NCBI RefSeq assembly: GCF_003337565.1
Contig: NZ_QPJL01000001.1
Span: 478,019 to 542,018 of the forward strand
Direction of reading: 5' to 3'
DNA: 64,000 nt
Source of the DNA: Paracoccus lutimaris
Lineage (GTDB): Bacteria > Pseudomonadota > Alphaproteobacteria > Rhodobacterales > Rhodobacteraceae
Shown: piece after piece, positions 39,375 through 49,560 of the stretch
Position numbering within the stretch: the stretch's first letter is position 1
Layout of the letters: each line of letters starts with the position of its first letter
Notes under the pieces: generated by a model
What the model saw: the letters and a program-made list of their open reading frames with translations, nothing else
What the model was told of the DNA's origin: nothing
Database searches by the model: none
Program-made: the position numbers and the translations under genes

Positions 39375-42300
39375 CAGCGCCCGTCCAGCATCCGCAATTC
39401 ATGCACGCGACCGGACTTCACATAGGTGATGCGCCCGTCGCCGATCGAGTTGATGGTGCCGCCATCGATGCGGTCGCCCAGGCGCACGGTCACGATCTTG
39501 CCATTGCGCAGCCGGATCAGCGCCCGGCTGGCCTTACCGGCGCCGATGATGCCGATGACCGTGGTGCGGCCCGGGTTCATGCCGCGCCTCTGGGTCGCGG
39601 ATTTCGCCACCGAGGCCGAGGTCACGCCCTTGGACAGCGCCGCCGCCTCGACCTCGGGTTCGTCGTCGACCTCTGGCGGCTTGTATTTCTGGCGGCTGGC
39701 CAGCGCGGCGCGTTCCTCGGCCTCGGCCTGGGCACGGGCGCGGGCCTCGGCCTGGGCGCGGGCCTGCGCCTCGGCCTGGGCATCGGCCTGGGCGCGGGCG
39801 CGGACGCGCGCCTCGGCCTGGGCCTGCAACTGTTCGTCCAGCCGGCGCCGCTCGGCCAGTTCGGCCTCGCTGGGGCCGTCCGGCTCTGCGGCCGCAGGTG
39901 CCGCATCCGGCGCGGTCACCGGCTCTGCCGCCGCCGCGGGCGCGTCGCCACGCCGGGGTGGCAAGGGCGAAGTCGCCAGCGCCGAAAGCTGCACGCCGCC
40001 CGGCGTCGCGGGCGACGCATCGACAGCGGCGGCAATGGCGGCATTGACCGCCGCGTCCGACATCCCTGTGGCGGATCCGCCGCCCGAACCGGGGCGCGCC
40101 CTCGGCCGGTCGGAGCTACGCAAAAGCCCGCCCGAATCCCGGGCGGGCGCAGCAACGGTTCCGGCACGCTGCGGCTTGTCAGGTGGCGAGTTCGTCGCGG
40201 ATCGCAGTGCCGCGTCGATGGCCGAAGCGCTGGCAGCATCATTGGCCGAGGCAGGCGCATCGCCGGCATGGCCGGGTGGCTTGCGGACGGGTCTGGCCTG
40301 CGCCAGCCGGTTGTCTGAGGCAAGCTGCCCCGGCAGCGCCTGCGCGGCGCTCACCTCTGGCTGGCCCAGGGCGCGCCGAAGCTGGCGCAGCTGCTGCTGT
40401 TCGGCGGGGGTCAAGGCCGCGCCTTCATCCTCGATCAGCTCCGGCGTTGAGCCCTCGGGACGGCCCGGCGGGCGGGCCGAGCCACGCAGGCGCGGGCCGT
40501 TGCTGGCCGTGGCCGCAGAAGCCGGGGTGGCTTCGGCCGCTGGCGCGGTGGCACTGACGGTGCTGGACGCGGGGGCCGCAGCGGCCGAGGGACGCGCGCG
40601 GGCGCGTTCCGGCGGGCGGGCACTGGCCTTGGGTTGGGCACGACGCTGGGTCGCCTCGAAAGGCAACGGATTCTCCGGCACCTTGGGCGCCGCGTCCTTG
40701 CTGGGCGTACTGGTTTGCGGCGTGCTGCGGCGGGGTGCAAGCTGCGGCCGGGCCGAGCTTTTCAACCGTGCCGGCGCGGCGGATTCGACAGCCGCACGCA
40801 GGGCCTGCTCGACCGCAGCCTGCTGGCTGGTCGCCACGGGCGCGGCGGGTGCCGTCCGGGCCGGGCGGGCCGCCGGCGCCGGCGCGGCGGCAATAGCCTG
40901 CGTCCCGGCGGGCTGGGTCTCAGGTAGCGTCTCGGGGGATGTCGTCGGTGCCGTGGCGGTTTCGGCAGCAACCTCGCCTGCGGGTTCAGACTGCACCGCC
41001 GCTCCGGCCGAAGGCGGCACCACGGCGGCGGCAACGGCGGCAGCAGCGACCATGACCCGCCGGCGCTCCTCCTCGGTCAGGGCCGAGACCAGATTGCCGG
41101 GCGGGACCGCTTGCACCGCCGTTGCGGTCGGCGCAGCGATCACGGCCGGCGCGGCCTCTGCAGGGGCGGCAGGTTCGGACATGGCAGGAGCAGCCGTCTC
41201 GACCGGCGCGGCAGCCACTTCTGGCGTGGTCGCAGGCGCGGCCTCGGGGACGATGGCCTCCGCGCTGTCTTGCGGCGCCGCGACCCCGGCCGGGTCATTC
41301 ACCGCATTTCCGGGCACCGCGGCGGCGGGTTCGGTCTGGGTCGCGACCGGGGGGGCGGTCCCCTCGGCAACCTCGTGATCCGGGACCAGGAAGGCCCAGA
41401 TCAGGATCAGGCCGACGACCAGCGCGCCGAGCATGGCGACCAGCTCCAGCAACCCGCCGCGTTCGCCGGGGCGGCGTTGCATCGGGGCCTGAGCCTCGTC
41501 GGCCAGGCGGGCCTGACGGGCTTCTGCGGCGCGTTCATGCACGGCCTGCGCGCGCGGGTTCATCGCGGCGCGCGAGATTGCCGGTTCAGGCTTGCCGTGG
41601 GTCGCGCGGACCGGGGCATGGCGCACGACCGGCGGCACCTTGGCCGTGGTCTCGGCTTCAGCCGTGGCGGCTTTGCCGACCATGTCGGCCGGCTGCGCCT
41701 TGGCGGAGCGATCCGCCTCTATCGGCGCGGCAAGGTCCGAAGCCTCGGCCTCGGTGACGCCTTGCGGTTCGGCCGATGGCGTATCGGTTGCGGCAGCGGT
41801 CTCGGTGGTGGCGGTTTCGGTGGCGGCGACGTCGGCGCTTGCCGACAGAGCGGCCTTTGCCCCGTCATCCGCCTGCATATCGGCTGCGGTCGGAATCGCC
41901 GGTTTGGCCTCGGGGGTCGCCGCGACGGCCGGTTCGGCCGGCAGCTCGGCGGGGGTATCGCTGCGGCGAGCGGTTTCCGAGGGCTGGGCATCGGCGCCCA
42001 GATCAAGATCCAGAGCGCCCTGCGCGTCCTCCTGCTGCGGCTCGGGATCTTGCGGGGTGTCCTCGGACGGGTCCGGCTCGATCATCAGTGCGGCAGCGGT
42101 GACGCCCGCGCGCGCCGGATCCATCGCCGGGCGCGGGCGCGACGGCGCCTGCAAGGCAAAGACCGGCTCGCCGGAAAAGCTGTCATCGCCGGGCGCGGCG
42201 CGGAAGATGCGGCCGTCAAAACCGTATTGGCGGGCAAAATCGCCGGCCTCGCGCAGGGTCTGGCGCGCGACGGCGGCAACGCGCACGCTGTCGCCATCCC

Positions 42301-42658
42301 CCTCCCAGTCGAAGGCCAGATCCTCGATCGCATAGGGGGTCAGCCCGTCCAGCGCGCGGGCCACCGCCTTTTCGCGGTCGGCGCCGGGGGCGACGGTCAG
42401 CGTGGTGTAAAGGATCTGGTCGTCGGGGATCAGCAGCGTGACCGGCAGCGCGCTGTCGGCAAGCCCGCCCTCGGCCTGCGCCATGCCGCGCAGCCGGGTG
42501 AACTCGTCATGGAAGGCCGCCGAATCAAATTCGACCGAGCCCAGATGCCGCCATGCGCCGGGCACCTGGGCATCCGCGGCAGGTCTTTCGCGCCGTTGCA
42601 GATGCACGGCATCCTCGCTGAACGAGAGGGCATATTCGGGGGCGGACTCGAGCGACAT
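39374..42658 (-). CDS. Large Ala/Pro-rich single-pass membrane protein with GspL-like N-domain and PilP/GspC-like C-domain
   Basis: 1094 residues. The N-terminal 170 residues (MSLESAPEYALSFSEDAVHL... PYAIEDLAFDWEGD) look like the actin-like GspL/PilM fold. One transmembrane helix is near residue 410 (LVAMLGALVVGLILIWAFLV). The long middle is Ala/Pro/Thr low-complexity, including an Ala/Arg/Glu/Gln helix (about 950-1000). The last 65 residues resemble the PilP/GspC homology region (ALIRLRNGKIVTVRLGDRIDGG). The parts suggest an envelope-spanning scaffold; no secretion or pilus genes adjoin. Homologues are often labelled 'translation initiation factor 2', which the sequence does not support. Coupled to the CPA2 gene by TGATG. 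Confidence 0.75.
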   Translation of the reverse strand: MSLESAPEYALSFSEDAVHLQRRERPAADAQVPGAWRHLGSVEFDSAAFHDEFTRLRGMAQAEGGLADSALPVTLLIPDDQILYTTLTVAPGADREKAVARALDGLTPYAIEDLAFDWEGDGDSVRVAAVARQTLREAGDFARQYGFDGRIFRAAPGDDSFSGEPVFALQAPSRPRPAMDPARAGVTAAALMIEPDPSEDTPQDPEPQQEDAQGALDLDLGADAQPSETARRSDTPAELPAEPAVAATPEAKPAIPTAADMQADDGAKAALSASADVAATETATTETAAATDTPSAEPQGVTEAEASDLAAPIEADRSAKAQPADMVGKAATAEAETTAKVPPVVRHAPVRATHGKPEPAISRAAMNPRAQAVHERAAEARQARLADEAQAPMQRRPGERGGLLELVAMLGALVVGLILIWAFLVPDHEVAEGTAPPVATQTEPAAAVPGNAVNDPAGVAAPQDSAEAIVPEAAPATTPEVAAAPVETAAPAMSEPAAPAEAAPAVIAAPTATAVQAVPPGNLVSALTEEERRRVMVAAAAVAAAVVPPSAGAAVQSEPAGEVAAETATAPTTSPETLPETQPAGTQAIAAAPAPAARPARTAPAAPVATSQQAAVEQALRAAVESAAPARLKSSARPQLAPRRSTPQTSTPSKDAAPKVPENPLPFEATQRRAQPKASARPPERARARPSAAAAPASSTVSATAPAAEATPASAATASNGPRLRGSARPPGRPEGSTPELIEDEGAALTPAEQQQLRQLRRALGQPEVSAAQALPGQLASDNRLAQARPVRKPPGHAGDAPASANDAASASAIDAALRSATNSPPDKPQRAGTVAAPARDSGGLLRSSDRPRARPGSGGGSATGMSDAAVNAAIAAAVDASPATPGGVQLSALATSPLPPRRGDAPAAAAEPVTAPDAAPAAAEPDGPSEAELAERRRLDEQLQAQAEARVRARAQADAQAEAQARAQAEARARAQAEAEERAALASRQKYKPPEVDDEPEVEAAALSKGVTSASVAKSATQRRGMNPGRTTVIGIIGAGKASRALIRLRNGKIVTVRLGDRIDGGTINSIGDGRITYVKSGRVHELRMLDGR
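39713..39840 (-). repeat. Short imperfect tandem repeats in the 1094-residue gene
   Basis: Repeated CTGGGC and GCGGGC hexamer units interleaved with CCTCGG encode an uninterrupted helix of Ala, Arg, Gln and Glu (QAQAEARVRARAQADAQAEA...). Such low-complexity DNA is prone to in-frame length change. Confidence 0.7.
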
Positions 42659-42856
42659 CTATAGGCTTGGCCTTGCAATTCCGGGCGCCGGGGCGCGTCT
42701 TCACGATGAATAGTGACGGACTACCCCAGAATGCGTTCCGTGAAAAGCCAAACACCATATTGTGAGGCATCCAAAGCCAACATTCACACGTTATAGCGCC
42801 ACGGAAGACATTCCCCGGCGACGACACCCGTCCCGGGCCAAGGAGTAAAGAGCAGC
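42659..42856. promoter_or_regulatory. Divergent promoter region
   Basis: 198 bases between divergent starts (the 1094-residue gene and the SIMPL gene), less GC-rich than its surroundings in the middle (TTCACACGTTATAG). It presumably holds both promoters; I can place no convincing -35/-10 pair. AAGGAG (42840-42845) serves the SIMPL gene. Confidence 0.4.
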
Positions 42857-43708
42857 ATGCCCCCCATTCGCCCCCTTCTGGCCGCCGCAACGCTGATCGC
42901 GCTGGGTGCCGCACCCCTTGCCGCACAGACGCCCGCGCCCGACGCCCCGCAGCCCCCGACGATGATGGAGCATCACGGCATGAAACATCACGGCAAGCAT
43001 CATGGCCCCATGGCGCGGCTGACCGTCGGCGGTCAGGGCCAGGCCACGACCCAGCCGGATCTGGCCACCATCAACCTGGGCGTCAGCACCCGCGCCGCCA
43101 CCGCCGCCGAAGCCATGGCCAAGAATGCCGAGGCCCAGGCCAAGGTGATCGAGACGCTGAAGGCCGAAGGGATCGAGGCGCGCGACATCCAGACCGCCGG
43201 GCTGAACCTCGCGCCGATGATGGATTACAGCGACGATGGACAGCCGCCGAAGCTGACCGGCTATGCGGCGCAAAACAGCGTCACCGTGCGGGTGCGCGAC
43301 ATTGCCGGGCTGGGCACGGTTCTGGACAAGCTGATCGCCTCGGGCGCCAATGAGGTCAGCGGTATCACCTTCTCGCGCGAGGACATGACCGCGACCGAGG
43401 ACGAGGCCCGCACGAAGGCCGTTGCCGATGCCCGACGCCGCGCCGAGACCATGGCCGAGGCCGCCGGCATGAAGCTGGGGCCGCTGATGGCGCTGTCGGA
43501 CGTGCCCATGGACAGCGGCCCGATGCCGATGCCGCGCATGGCCATGGCCGCCGAGGCCAAGATGGGCGGCGCCCCGATCGAGGCGGGCGAGCTGGCCGTC
43601 ACCACCAGCGTGACCGCCATCTATGCGCTGCACCCGGCCGACGCGCCCGAGGGTGAGGGCGAGGCTGAAGCCGGGGACATGCCCGAGGGCGAAGCCCCCG
43701 CGAACTGA
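42857..43708 (+). CDS. Periplasmic SIMPL-domain protein (DUF541)
   Basis: 283 residues with a signal peptide (APLAAQ, about 22-23). A His/Met-rich stretch (MMEHHGMKHHGKHHG) follows, suggestive of metal binding. The SIMPL domain shows ATTQPDLATINLGVSTRAAT and a conserved C-terminal arrangement with DARRRAETMAEAAGMKLG. The family is linked to envelope and oxidative stress (YggE-like). A Glu/Gly-rich tail ends the protein. A strong terminator follows. Confidence 0.9.
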   Translation: MPPIRPLLAAATLIALGAAPLAAQTPAPDAPQPPTMMEHHGMKHHGKHHGPMARLTVGGQGQATTQPDLATINLGVSTRAATAAEAMAKNAEAQAKVIETLKAEGIEARDIQTAGLNLAPMMDYSDDGQPPKLTGYAAQNSVTVRVRDIAGLGTVLDKLIASGANEVSGITFSREDMTATEDEARTKAVADARRRAETMAEAAGMKLGPLMALSDVPMDSGPMPMPRMAMAAEAKMGGAPIEAGELAVTTSVTAIYALHPADAPEGEGEAEAGDMPEGEAPAN

Positions 43709-43761
43709 AGTTCGAGGTTTGTAGCGTAACGAGTACCCGATTTCCCAGTGGAACGAGTAGC

Positions 43762-43794
43762 AAAGGCGGCAAGACTTTTCCTGCCGCCTTTTTT
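43762..43794 (+). terminator. Intrinsic terminator after the SIMPL gene
   Basis: AAAGGCGGCA and TGCCGCCTTT form a 10-bp perfect stem around a 10-base loop, ending in six T. It lies 53 bases after the stop, between convergent genes. Confidence 0.92.
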
Positions 43795-43825
43795 GTGCGC
43801 GCTCCTTTTGCCGCGACCTGCCCCG

Positions 43826-45112
43826 TCAAGCCGTGGCGGCGGCCAGCGCCTGATCCAGATCGGCGATGATGTCGGCGGCGTCCTCGATCCCGATCGAGAG
43901 GCGCACCACATCCGGCCCGGCCCCCGCCGCAACCTTTTGCGCATCCGTCAGCTGGCTATGCGTGGTCGAGGCGGAATGAATGACCAGCGAGCGCGCATCG
44001 CCCAGATTGGCGACATGGCTGAAAAGCTTGAGATTATCGACCAGCTTCACCGCCGCGTCATAGCCGCCCTTGATCGAAAAGGTGAACAGCGCCCCCGCGC
44101 CCTTGGGATAGACCCGCCGCGCGGTCGCGTTCCAGGGCGACGAGGCCAGCCCCGCATAGGTGACCGAGGTCACGCGCGGGTCGCGTTCCAGCCATTCGGC
44201 GACCTTCTCGGCATTTTCGACATGGCGCGGCATGCGCAGGCCCAGGGTCTCGATCCCCATCAGCGTGTAATGGGCGGCCTGCGGGTTCATGGTCATGCCC
44301 AGATCGCGCAGCCCGATGGCGATGCCGTGAAAGGTAAAGGCCATCGGCCCCAGCGCCTCGTGGAACTTCAGCCCGTGATAGGCGGGTTCGGGCGCCGACA
44401 GGCTGGGGAACTTGCCGGATGCCGACCAGTCGAACTTGCCGCTGTCGACCACGACGCCGCCTGTTACGGTGCCATTCCCGGTCATGTATTTGGTCAGGCT
44501 GTGGACGACCAGCGTCGCGCCCATCTCGATGGGCTTGCACAGATAGGGCGTCGCCAGCGTGTTGTCGACGATCAGCGGCAGCCCCGCCGCATCGGCGACC
44601 TGCGCCACCGCCGGAATGTCGGTGACATAGCCGCCGGGATTGCTGATCGATTCGCAAAAGATCGCCCGGGTATCGTCGTCGACGGCGGCCCGCAGCGCCT
44701 CGAGATCGTCGAAATCGACGAATTTGCACGACCAGCCAAAGCGGCGGATGGTCTGGCTGAACTGGGTGATGGTGCCGCCGTAAAGCCGGGTCGAGGCGAT
44801 AATATTGCAGCCCGGCCCCATCAGCGGAAACAGCGCCATGATCTGCGCCGCGTGCCCCGATGAGCAACAGACCGCGCCCGCGCCCCCCTCCATCGCGGCG
44901 ATGCGCGCCTGCAGGGCGGCGACCGTCGGATTGGTCAGGCGCGAATAGATATAGCCGACCTCTTGCAGGCCGAACAGCCGCGCCGCATGGGCCGCGTCTT
45001 TGAACACATAGGCCGTGGTCTGATAGATCGGCACCTGACGCGCCCCGGTCGCGGGATCGGGTGCGGCGCCGGCATGGATGGCGGTGGTGTCGAAACCCCA
45101 GTTCTCGGACAT
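43826..45112 (-). CDS. metY: O-acetylhomoserine aminocarboxypropyltransferase (MetY type)
   Basis: 428 residues from ATG 45112, preceded by GGGGAGAG; the longer frame to 45289 lacks support. It is a Cys/Met-metabolism PLP enzyme: the N-terminus GFDTTAIHAGAAPDPATGAR, IYQTTAYVFKD, and the PLP lysine in LVVHSLTKYMTGNGTVTGG. It converts O-acetylhomoserine and sulfide (or methanethiol) to homocysteine (or methionine). The length favours MetY over MetZ/MetB. Confidence 0.93.
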   Translation of the reverse strand: MSENWGFDTTAIHAGAAPDPATGARQVPIYQTTAYVFKDAAHAARLFGLQEVGYIYSRLTNPTVAALQARIAAMEGGAGAVCCSSGHAAQIMALFPLMGPGCNIIASTRLYGGTITQFSQTIRRFGWSCKFVDFDDLEALRAAVDDDTRAIFCESISNPGGYVTDIPAVAQVADAAGLPLIVDNTLATPYLCKPIEMGATLVVHSLTKYMTGNGTVTGGVVVDSGKFDWSASGKFPSLSAPEPAYHGLKFHEALGPMAFTFHGIAIGLRDLGMTMNPQAAHYTLMGIETLGLRMPRHVENAEKVAEWLERDPRVTSVTYAGLASSPWNATARRVYPKGAGALFTFSIKGGYDAAVKLVDNLKLFSHVANLGDARSLVIHSASTTHSQLTDAQKVAAGAGPDVVRLSIGIEDAADIIADLDQALAAATA

Positions 45113-45296
45113 GGAAAGCTCTCCCCGTTGATTTGGCGGCAGGTTAGGCGCAAGCGGCGCCGAAAGGGAACAGCTTTCCTGAGGGATGCGGCGAAAGGAC
45201 AGGGGCGTGAACCGGGGCCCGGACTTGACCCCGCACCCGAACCGGGGCCAGATCGCGGCCATGATACCGGCATTCCCGGCATGAGGCATCGACCCG

Positions 45297-45890
45297 ATGG
45301 CACTGGAACTGTTCTACTCGCAACCCTCGCCCTATGTGCGCAAGGTCCGCGCCGCCGCCATCGAGATCGGCACCGAACTGACACTGATCCCCGCCAGCGC
45401 CAGCCCGGTCGCGCGCTCGCCCGATCTGGTGGCGGCAAACCCGCTGGGCAAGGTGCCCTGCCTGCGGCTGGCGGATGGCGAGTTGCTCTATGACAGCCGG
45501 GTAATCTGCCGCTATCTCGGGGCGGAGAGCCGGCTTTACCCGCGGGGCGCCGGCGAATGGCGCACCCTGCGCCGCGAAGCCTTGGCCGATGGTGTGCTGG
45601 ATGCCGCGCTGCTCGCCCGCTACGAGACCTTCCTGCGCCCCGAGCCCCTGCGCTGGCAGGACTGGCTGGAGGGCCAGCTGGCCAAGGTCAGCGCAGCGCT
45701 TGACGTGATGGAGGCAGACGCGCCGAATGCCGATGCCCCCGATATCGGCGACATCGCCACGGCCTGCGCGCTCTTCTATCTCGATTTCCGCTTTCCGCAG
45801 CTGAACTGGCGCGAGCGCCATCCCGCCCTTGCCGATTTCGCCGCCGTGATCGAGGCGCGCCCGTCATTTCAGCAGACGCGCCCGGAATGA
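45297..45890 (+). CDS. Glutathione S-transferase family protein
   Basis: 197 residues. The thioredoxin-like N-domain begins LELFYSQPSPYVRKVRAAAI and contains NPLGKVPCLRLADG with the cis-Pro and YDSRVICRYL (Ser-binding position for the gamma-Glu of GSH). An all-helical C-domain follows. Substrate unknown. It is convergent with iolB, with only 6 bases between stops. Confidence 0.9.
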   Translation: MALELFYSQPSPYVRKVRAAAIEIGTELTLIPASASPVARSPDLVAANPLGKVPCLRLADGELLYDSRVICRYLGAESRLYPRGAGEWRTLRREALADGVLDAALLARYETFLRPEPLRWQDWLEGQLAKVSAALDVMEADAPNADAPDIGDIATACALFYLDFRFPQLNWRERHPALADFAAVIEARPSFQQTRPE

Positions 45891-45896
45891 TCCGGC

Positions 45897-46706
45897 TCAG
45901 ACGGCGTCGCGGCGCATGATCTCCTCGACCTCGGGCGCGGGGATGAAGCGCCAGTTCCGGCGCGGCCCGGCCATGACGTTCAGATAGTAAAGCTCGAACC
46001 CGTAAGGCGCGCCGCAGGGATGATGGCCGCGCGGGACGCAGACCACGTCGCCGTCGCGCACCGCCATCACCTCGTCCAGACTGCCATCGTCAGTATAGAC
46101 GCGCTGCACGGCCCAGCCATCGGCGGGATTCAGGCGGTGATAATAAGTCTCTTCCAGATAGGTGATGCGCGGAAAGTCGTCCTCGTCATGGCGGTGGCTC
46201 GGATAGGACGACCAGTTGCCAGCGGGGGTAAAGACCTCGGTCACCAGCAGGCTGTCGCAGTAATCCTCGGCCTCCATGGCGATATTGTTGATCCAGCGGG
46301 TATTGGCGCCCTTGCCGCGTTGGGTCAGGGTGATACCCTCCGGCCCGATGCGGCGCGCCTCGTGCCCGCCCCTGCCCGGCGCTGCACAGACGGCGATCAC
46401 GCAATCGGTCTCAGCCACGGCCCGCCAATCCTGCCCGTTCGGAACATAAAGACAATGCGGCGGGGTCTTTTCGAACACATCCATGCGCTCGCCCAGAACA
46501 CCCCAATCCCGGCCAGCAGCTTCGATGTGCGCCTTGCCCTCGACCATGACCAGAATGACCTCATTCGCGCCGGTCGCCTCGGCGGCATCCTCACCCGCCC
46601 GCAGCCGGTAAAGCGAAAAGCCGACATGGCGCCAGCCGACAGATTGCGGGGTGATCTCATGCACCTTGCCATGCGTGCCAAAGGGTCTGCGAAGAAGTGT
46701 GCTCAT
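45897..46706 (-). CDS. iolB: 5-deoxy-glucuronate isomerase
   Basis: 269 residues from ATG 46706 (a GTG directly upstream is possible). Bicupin with metal-binding motifs visible in SSYPSHRHDEDDFPRITYLE and CVPRGHHPCGAPYGFELYYL. It converts 5-deoxy-glucuronate to 2-deoxy-5-keto-gluconate, the substrate of IolC. Last gene of the inositol operon. Confidence 0.96.
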   Translation of the reverse strand: MSTLLRRPFGTHGKVHEITPQSVGWRHVGFSLYRLRAGEDAAEATGANEVILVMVEGKAHIEAAGRDWGVLGERMDVFEKTPPHCLYVPNGQDWRAVAETDCVIAVCAAPGRGGHEARRIGPEGITLTQRGKGANTRWINNIAMEAEDYCDSLLVTEVFTPAGNWSSYPSHRHDEDDFPRITYLEETYYHRLNPADGWAVQRVYTDDGSLDEVMAVRDGDVVCVPRGHHPCGAPYGFELYYLNVMAGPRRNWRFIPAPEVEEIMRRDAV

Positions 46707-46713
46707 CACCCTG

Positions 46714-46772
46714 CCTCATCTTTCATGTTCAAATATCCTCGGGGGGTCCGGGGGGCCGAGGCCCCCCGTGCC
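46714..46772 (+). repeat. Gene-end repeat, copy E
   Basis: CCTCATCTTTCATGTTCAAA then TATCCTCGGGGGG and a hairpin GGGGGGCC-GA-GGCCCCCC. It fills the iolE-iolB gap, in the opposite direction to both genes. Confidence 0.75.
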
Positions 46773-46782
46773 GACAGCGCAT

Positions 46783-47694
46783 TCAGGCGGCGACAGTTCG
46801 GTCCAGCCCCGCCTCGCGCGCCGCGGCCTTCAGCGATTTCAGCCCCAGCGACTGGTATTGCAGCGGATTGCGCAGCTCGGGATCCTGCTCGGCCTCGATC
46901 ACCAGCCAGCCGTCATAGCCGGCACCGGCCAGGATCTTCAGCAGCGGCACGAAATCGATCGCCCCCTCGGCATCGCCGGGCACGGTAAAGGCCCCGGCCA
47001 GCACGCCATTCAGGAATGACATATTCTCGGCCCGGACCCGCTCGGTCACCGGGCGGCGGATGTTCTTGGCATGGAAATGCGCCACGCGCCCGACATGGCG
47101 CGCGAGCACTTCCTCGGGATTGCCGCCACCAAAGGTGCAATGCCCGGCATCAAACAGCAGATGCGCGGCCGGCCCGGTCGCGGCCATGAAGGCGTCGATC
47201 TCCTCGGGGCTTTCGACCACCGTGCCCATGTGATGGTGATAGGCAAGCGTGATCCCCTGGCTTGCCAGATAGGCGGCGAATTCCTCGATCTTCGCCCCAA
47301 ACTCCGCCATTTCCCCGGCCGACAGCCGCGGGCGGTCATTCACCGCCACATCGGGCTTGCCATGCACGGTGTTCGAGCATTCGCAAACGATGCAGACCTT
47401 GCAGCCATTGGCCTTGAGCTTGGCCAGATGCCCCTGCACGGCCTCGATCTCCTCGGCGACCGAGCGCGTCAGCAGCTCGGTCGAATACCAGCCCGAGATG
47501 AACTTCAAGCCATAACGCCCAAGAAGCTCCTTCAGCGCCTGCGGATCGTCGGGCCAGCGATGGCCGTTCTCGATGCCGTCAAAGCCGATGACCTGCCCGG
47601 CCTCATGCAGGATCTGCTCGGTCGGGATGTTCGCGCCGATGGACTGGTCGTCGTCATTGGCCCAGGCGATGGGATTGGTGCCATATAGGATCAT
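46783..47694 (-). CDS. iolE: myo-inosose-2 dehydratase
   Basis: 303 residues from ATG 47694 (GAGGAAGA upstream). A xylose-isomerase-like TIM barrel with the IolE N-terminus [14 protein letters not shown] and active-site segments [12 protein letters not shown] and [13 protein letters not shown]. It dehydrates 2-keto-myo-inositol to 3D-trihydroxycyclohexane-dione. It lies 11 bases downstream of iolD. Confidence 0.96.
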   Translation of the reverse strand: MILYGTNPIAWANDDDQSIGANIPTEQILHEAGQVIGFDGIENGHRWPDDPQALKELLGRYGLKFISGWYSTELLTRSVAEEIEAVQGHLAKLKANGCKVCIVCECSNTVHGKPDVAVNDRPRLSAGEMAEFGAKIEEFAAYLASQGITLAYHHHMGTVVESPEEIDAFMAATGPAAHLLFDAGHCTFGGGNPEEVLARHVGRVAHFHAKNIRRPVTERVRAENMSFLNGVLAGAFTVPGDAEGAIDFVPLLKILAGAGYDGWLVIEAEQDPELRNPLQYQSLGLKSLKAAAREAGLDRTVAA

Positions 47695-47705
47695 GCTCTT
47701 CTTCC

Positions 47706-49544
47706 TCAGTTCACAAGGCTCTGATGCGCGGCGTTTTCCAGATAGCGCGCATAGGCCTGTTTCAGTTTCTCGGTATCGCCGACGGCGGGCACGGCGACGT
47801 CCCACCAATGGCCGGCGGCTTTCAGCCCGTCGCCCGGACCCGGCGCGGCGGTGGTGTCGATGACGATCACGGTCGGAATGTCGCGCGAGCGCGCCGCCTT
47901 GATCTGCGCCTCCAGATCGGCAATCCCCGAGGCCTTGACCGCATGCGCCCCCATGCTCGCGGCATGGGCGACGAAATCGATCTGCGGCTGGGTCTCGATA
48001 TTGCTGTCGACATACATGTTGTTGAAGGCCGCGCCGCCGCAATTCTGCTGCAACCGGTTGATGCAGCCATAGCCGCGATTGTCGGTCAGGATGACGGTAA
48101 AGGGCACCCGCCGCATTACCGCCGTCGCCAGTTCCGAATTGGCCATCATGTAGCTGCCATCGCCGACAAAGCAGAAGACCTCGCGATCCGGCCGCGCCAG
48201 CTTCAGCCCCAAGGCGCCCGCGACCTCATAGCCCATGCAGCTATAGCCGTATTCCATGTGATAGCCGCCCTGGGACGGCTGCCACAGCAGCTTCAGCGCC
48301 CCGGGCATGGTGCCTGCCGCGCACATGGCGATGCTCTCGGGCGTCGAGGCCCGCTGCACCGCACCGATCACCTGCGCGTCGGTCGGCAGCTGATTGCCCT
48401 CAGTTGGGGCGGCGCAATGCGCGTCGACCGCCGCCAGCCACTCGGCCCGCGCCGCCGGATCGGCACCCCCGGCACGATAGCCGCCCAGGGCCGCGCCCAG
48501 CTTCTCCAGCGCCACGCGCGCATCCGCGACAAGGCTGACCCCGCCATGCTTGGCGGCGTCATAGGGCTGGACGTTGATCGACACCAGCTTCGCCTGCGGA
48601 AACAGCGTGCGTGAGCCGGTGGTGAAATCCTGCAGCCGCGTGCCGATCCCAAGGATCAAGTCCGCCTTGCCCGCCTGCGCATTCGCCGCCGCCGAGCCAT
48701 CGACGCCCGCGGCGCCGTAATTCAGCGGATGCGCCTGCGCCAGCGAGGACTTGCCGGCCTGGGTCTCGATCACCGGGATATCGTGGCGGCTGGCGAACTC
48801 CCCCAGCGCCGCCTCGGCCCCGGAATAGATCACACCGCCCCCGGCCACGATGACAGGGGCCTTGGCGGCGCGGATCAGCGCCACCACCTCGGCCAGCTCC
48901 GCCGCATCCGGCTCGGGCCGGCGGATGCGCCAGACGCGGGGGACAAAGAACGCCTCGGGCCAGTCGTGGGCCTCGGCCTGAACATCCTGACAGAAGGCCA
49001 GACAGACCGGCCCGCAATTCGCCGGATCGGTCATCACCCGCAAGGCGCGCGGCAGCGCGGTCAGCAATTGCTCGGGCCGGGTGATGCGGTCGAAATAGCG
49101 CACCACGGGGCGGAAGCAGTCATTGGCGCTGACCGTGCCATCGTCGAAGTCCTCGACCTGCTGCAAGACCGGATCCGGACGGCGATTGGCAAAGACGTCG
49201 CCGGCAATGAACAGGACCGGCAACCGGTTCACATGCGCCAGCGCCGCCGCCGTCACCATGTTCGTGGCCCCCGGCCCGATCGAGCTGGTCACCGCCTGCG
49301 CCCGCCTGCGCCCCTGCCCCTTGGCATAGGCAATGGCGGCATGGGCCATGGTCTGTTCGTTCTGGCCGCGCCAGGTCGGCAGAGCCGCGCCGATCCCGTG
49401 CAGGGCCTCGCCCAGCCCGGCCACGTTGCCATGGCCAAAGATCGCCCAGACGCCCTCGATAAAGCGCTCACCCTCTTCGGTCATCTGCACCGACAGCCAG
49501 CGCACCATGGCCTGCGCCGCGGTCAACCTGATCGTCCCGCTCAT
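47706..49544 (-). CDS. iolD: 3D-(3,5/4)-trihydroxycyclohexane-1,2-dione acylhydrolase (decyclizing)
   Basis: 612 residues. A thiamine-diphosphate enzyme: N-terminal [16 protein letters not shown] and [13 protein letters not shown], and the ThDP/Mg motif [14 protein letters not shown]...NRGYGC. It opens the ring to give 5-deoxy-glucuronate in inositol catabolism. A 94-base gap holding a gene-end repeat separates it from iolC. Confidence 0.96.
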   Translation of the reverse strand: MSGTIRLTAAQAMVRWLSVQMTEEGERFIEGVWAIFGHGNVAGLGEALHGIGAALPTWRGQNEQTMAHAAIAYAKGQGRRRAQAVTSSIGPGATNMVTAAALAHVNRLPVLFIAGDVFANRRPDPVLQQVEDFDDGTVSANDCFRPVVRYFDRITRPEQLLTALPRALRVMTDPANCGPVCLAFCQDVQAEAHDWPEAFFVPRVWRIRRPEPDAAELAEVVALIRAAKAPVIVAGGGVIYSGAEAALGEFASRHDIPVIETQAGKSSLAQAHPLNYGAAGVDGSAAANAQAGKADLILGIGTRLQDFTTGSRTLFPQAKLVSINVQPYDAAKHGGVSLVADARVALEKLGAALGGYRAGGADPAARAEWLAAVDAHCAAPTEGNQLPTDAQVIGAVQRASTPESIAMCAAGTMPGALKLLWQPSQGGYHMEYGYSCMGYEVAGALGLKLARPDREVFCFVGDGSYMMANSELATAVMRRVPFTVILTDNRGYGCINRLQQNCGGAAFNNMYVDSNIETQPQIDFVAHAASMGAHAVKASGIADLEAQIKAARSRDIPTVIVIDTTAAPGPGDGLKAAGHWWDVAVPAVGDTEKLKQAYARYLENAAHQSLVN

Positions 49545-49560
49545 CTCGTCACCTCAACGC

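Noticed and set aside
39426..42664. Plus-strand Ala/Ser/Gly-rich frames opposite the 1094-residue gene
   Set aside because: Low-complexity antisense of an Ala/Pro-rich gene. The minus strand has a membrane helix, a structured C-domain and TGATG coupling to the antiporter.
45113..45296. SAM riboswitch (SAM-II or SAM/SAH type) upstream of metY
   Set aside because: A GC hairpin (GGCGC-CGCTT-GCGCC) is present, but I could not match the conserved loop and pseudoknot bases of either class. A covariance-model scan would decide.
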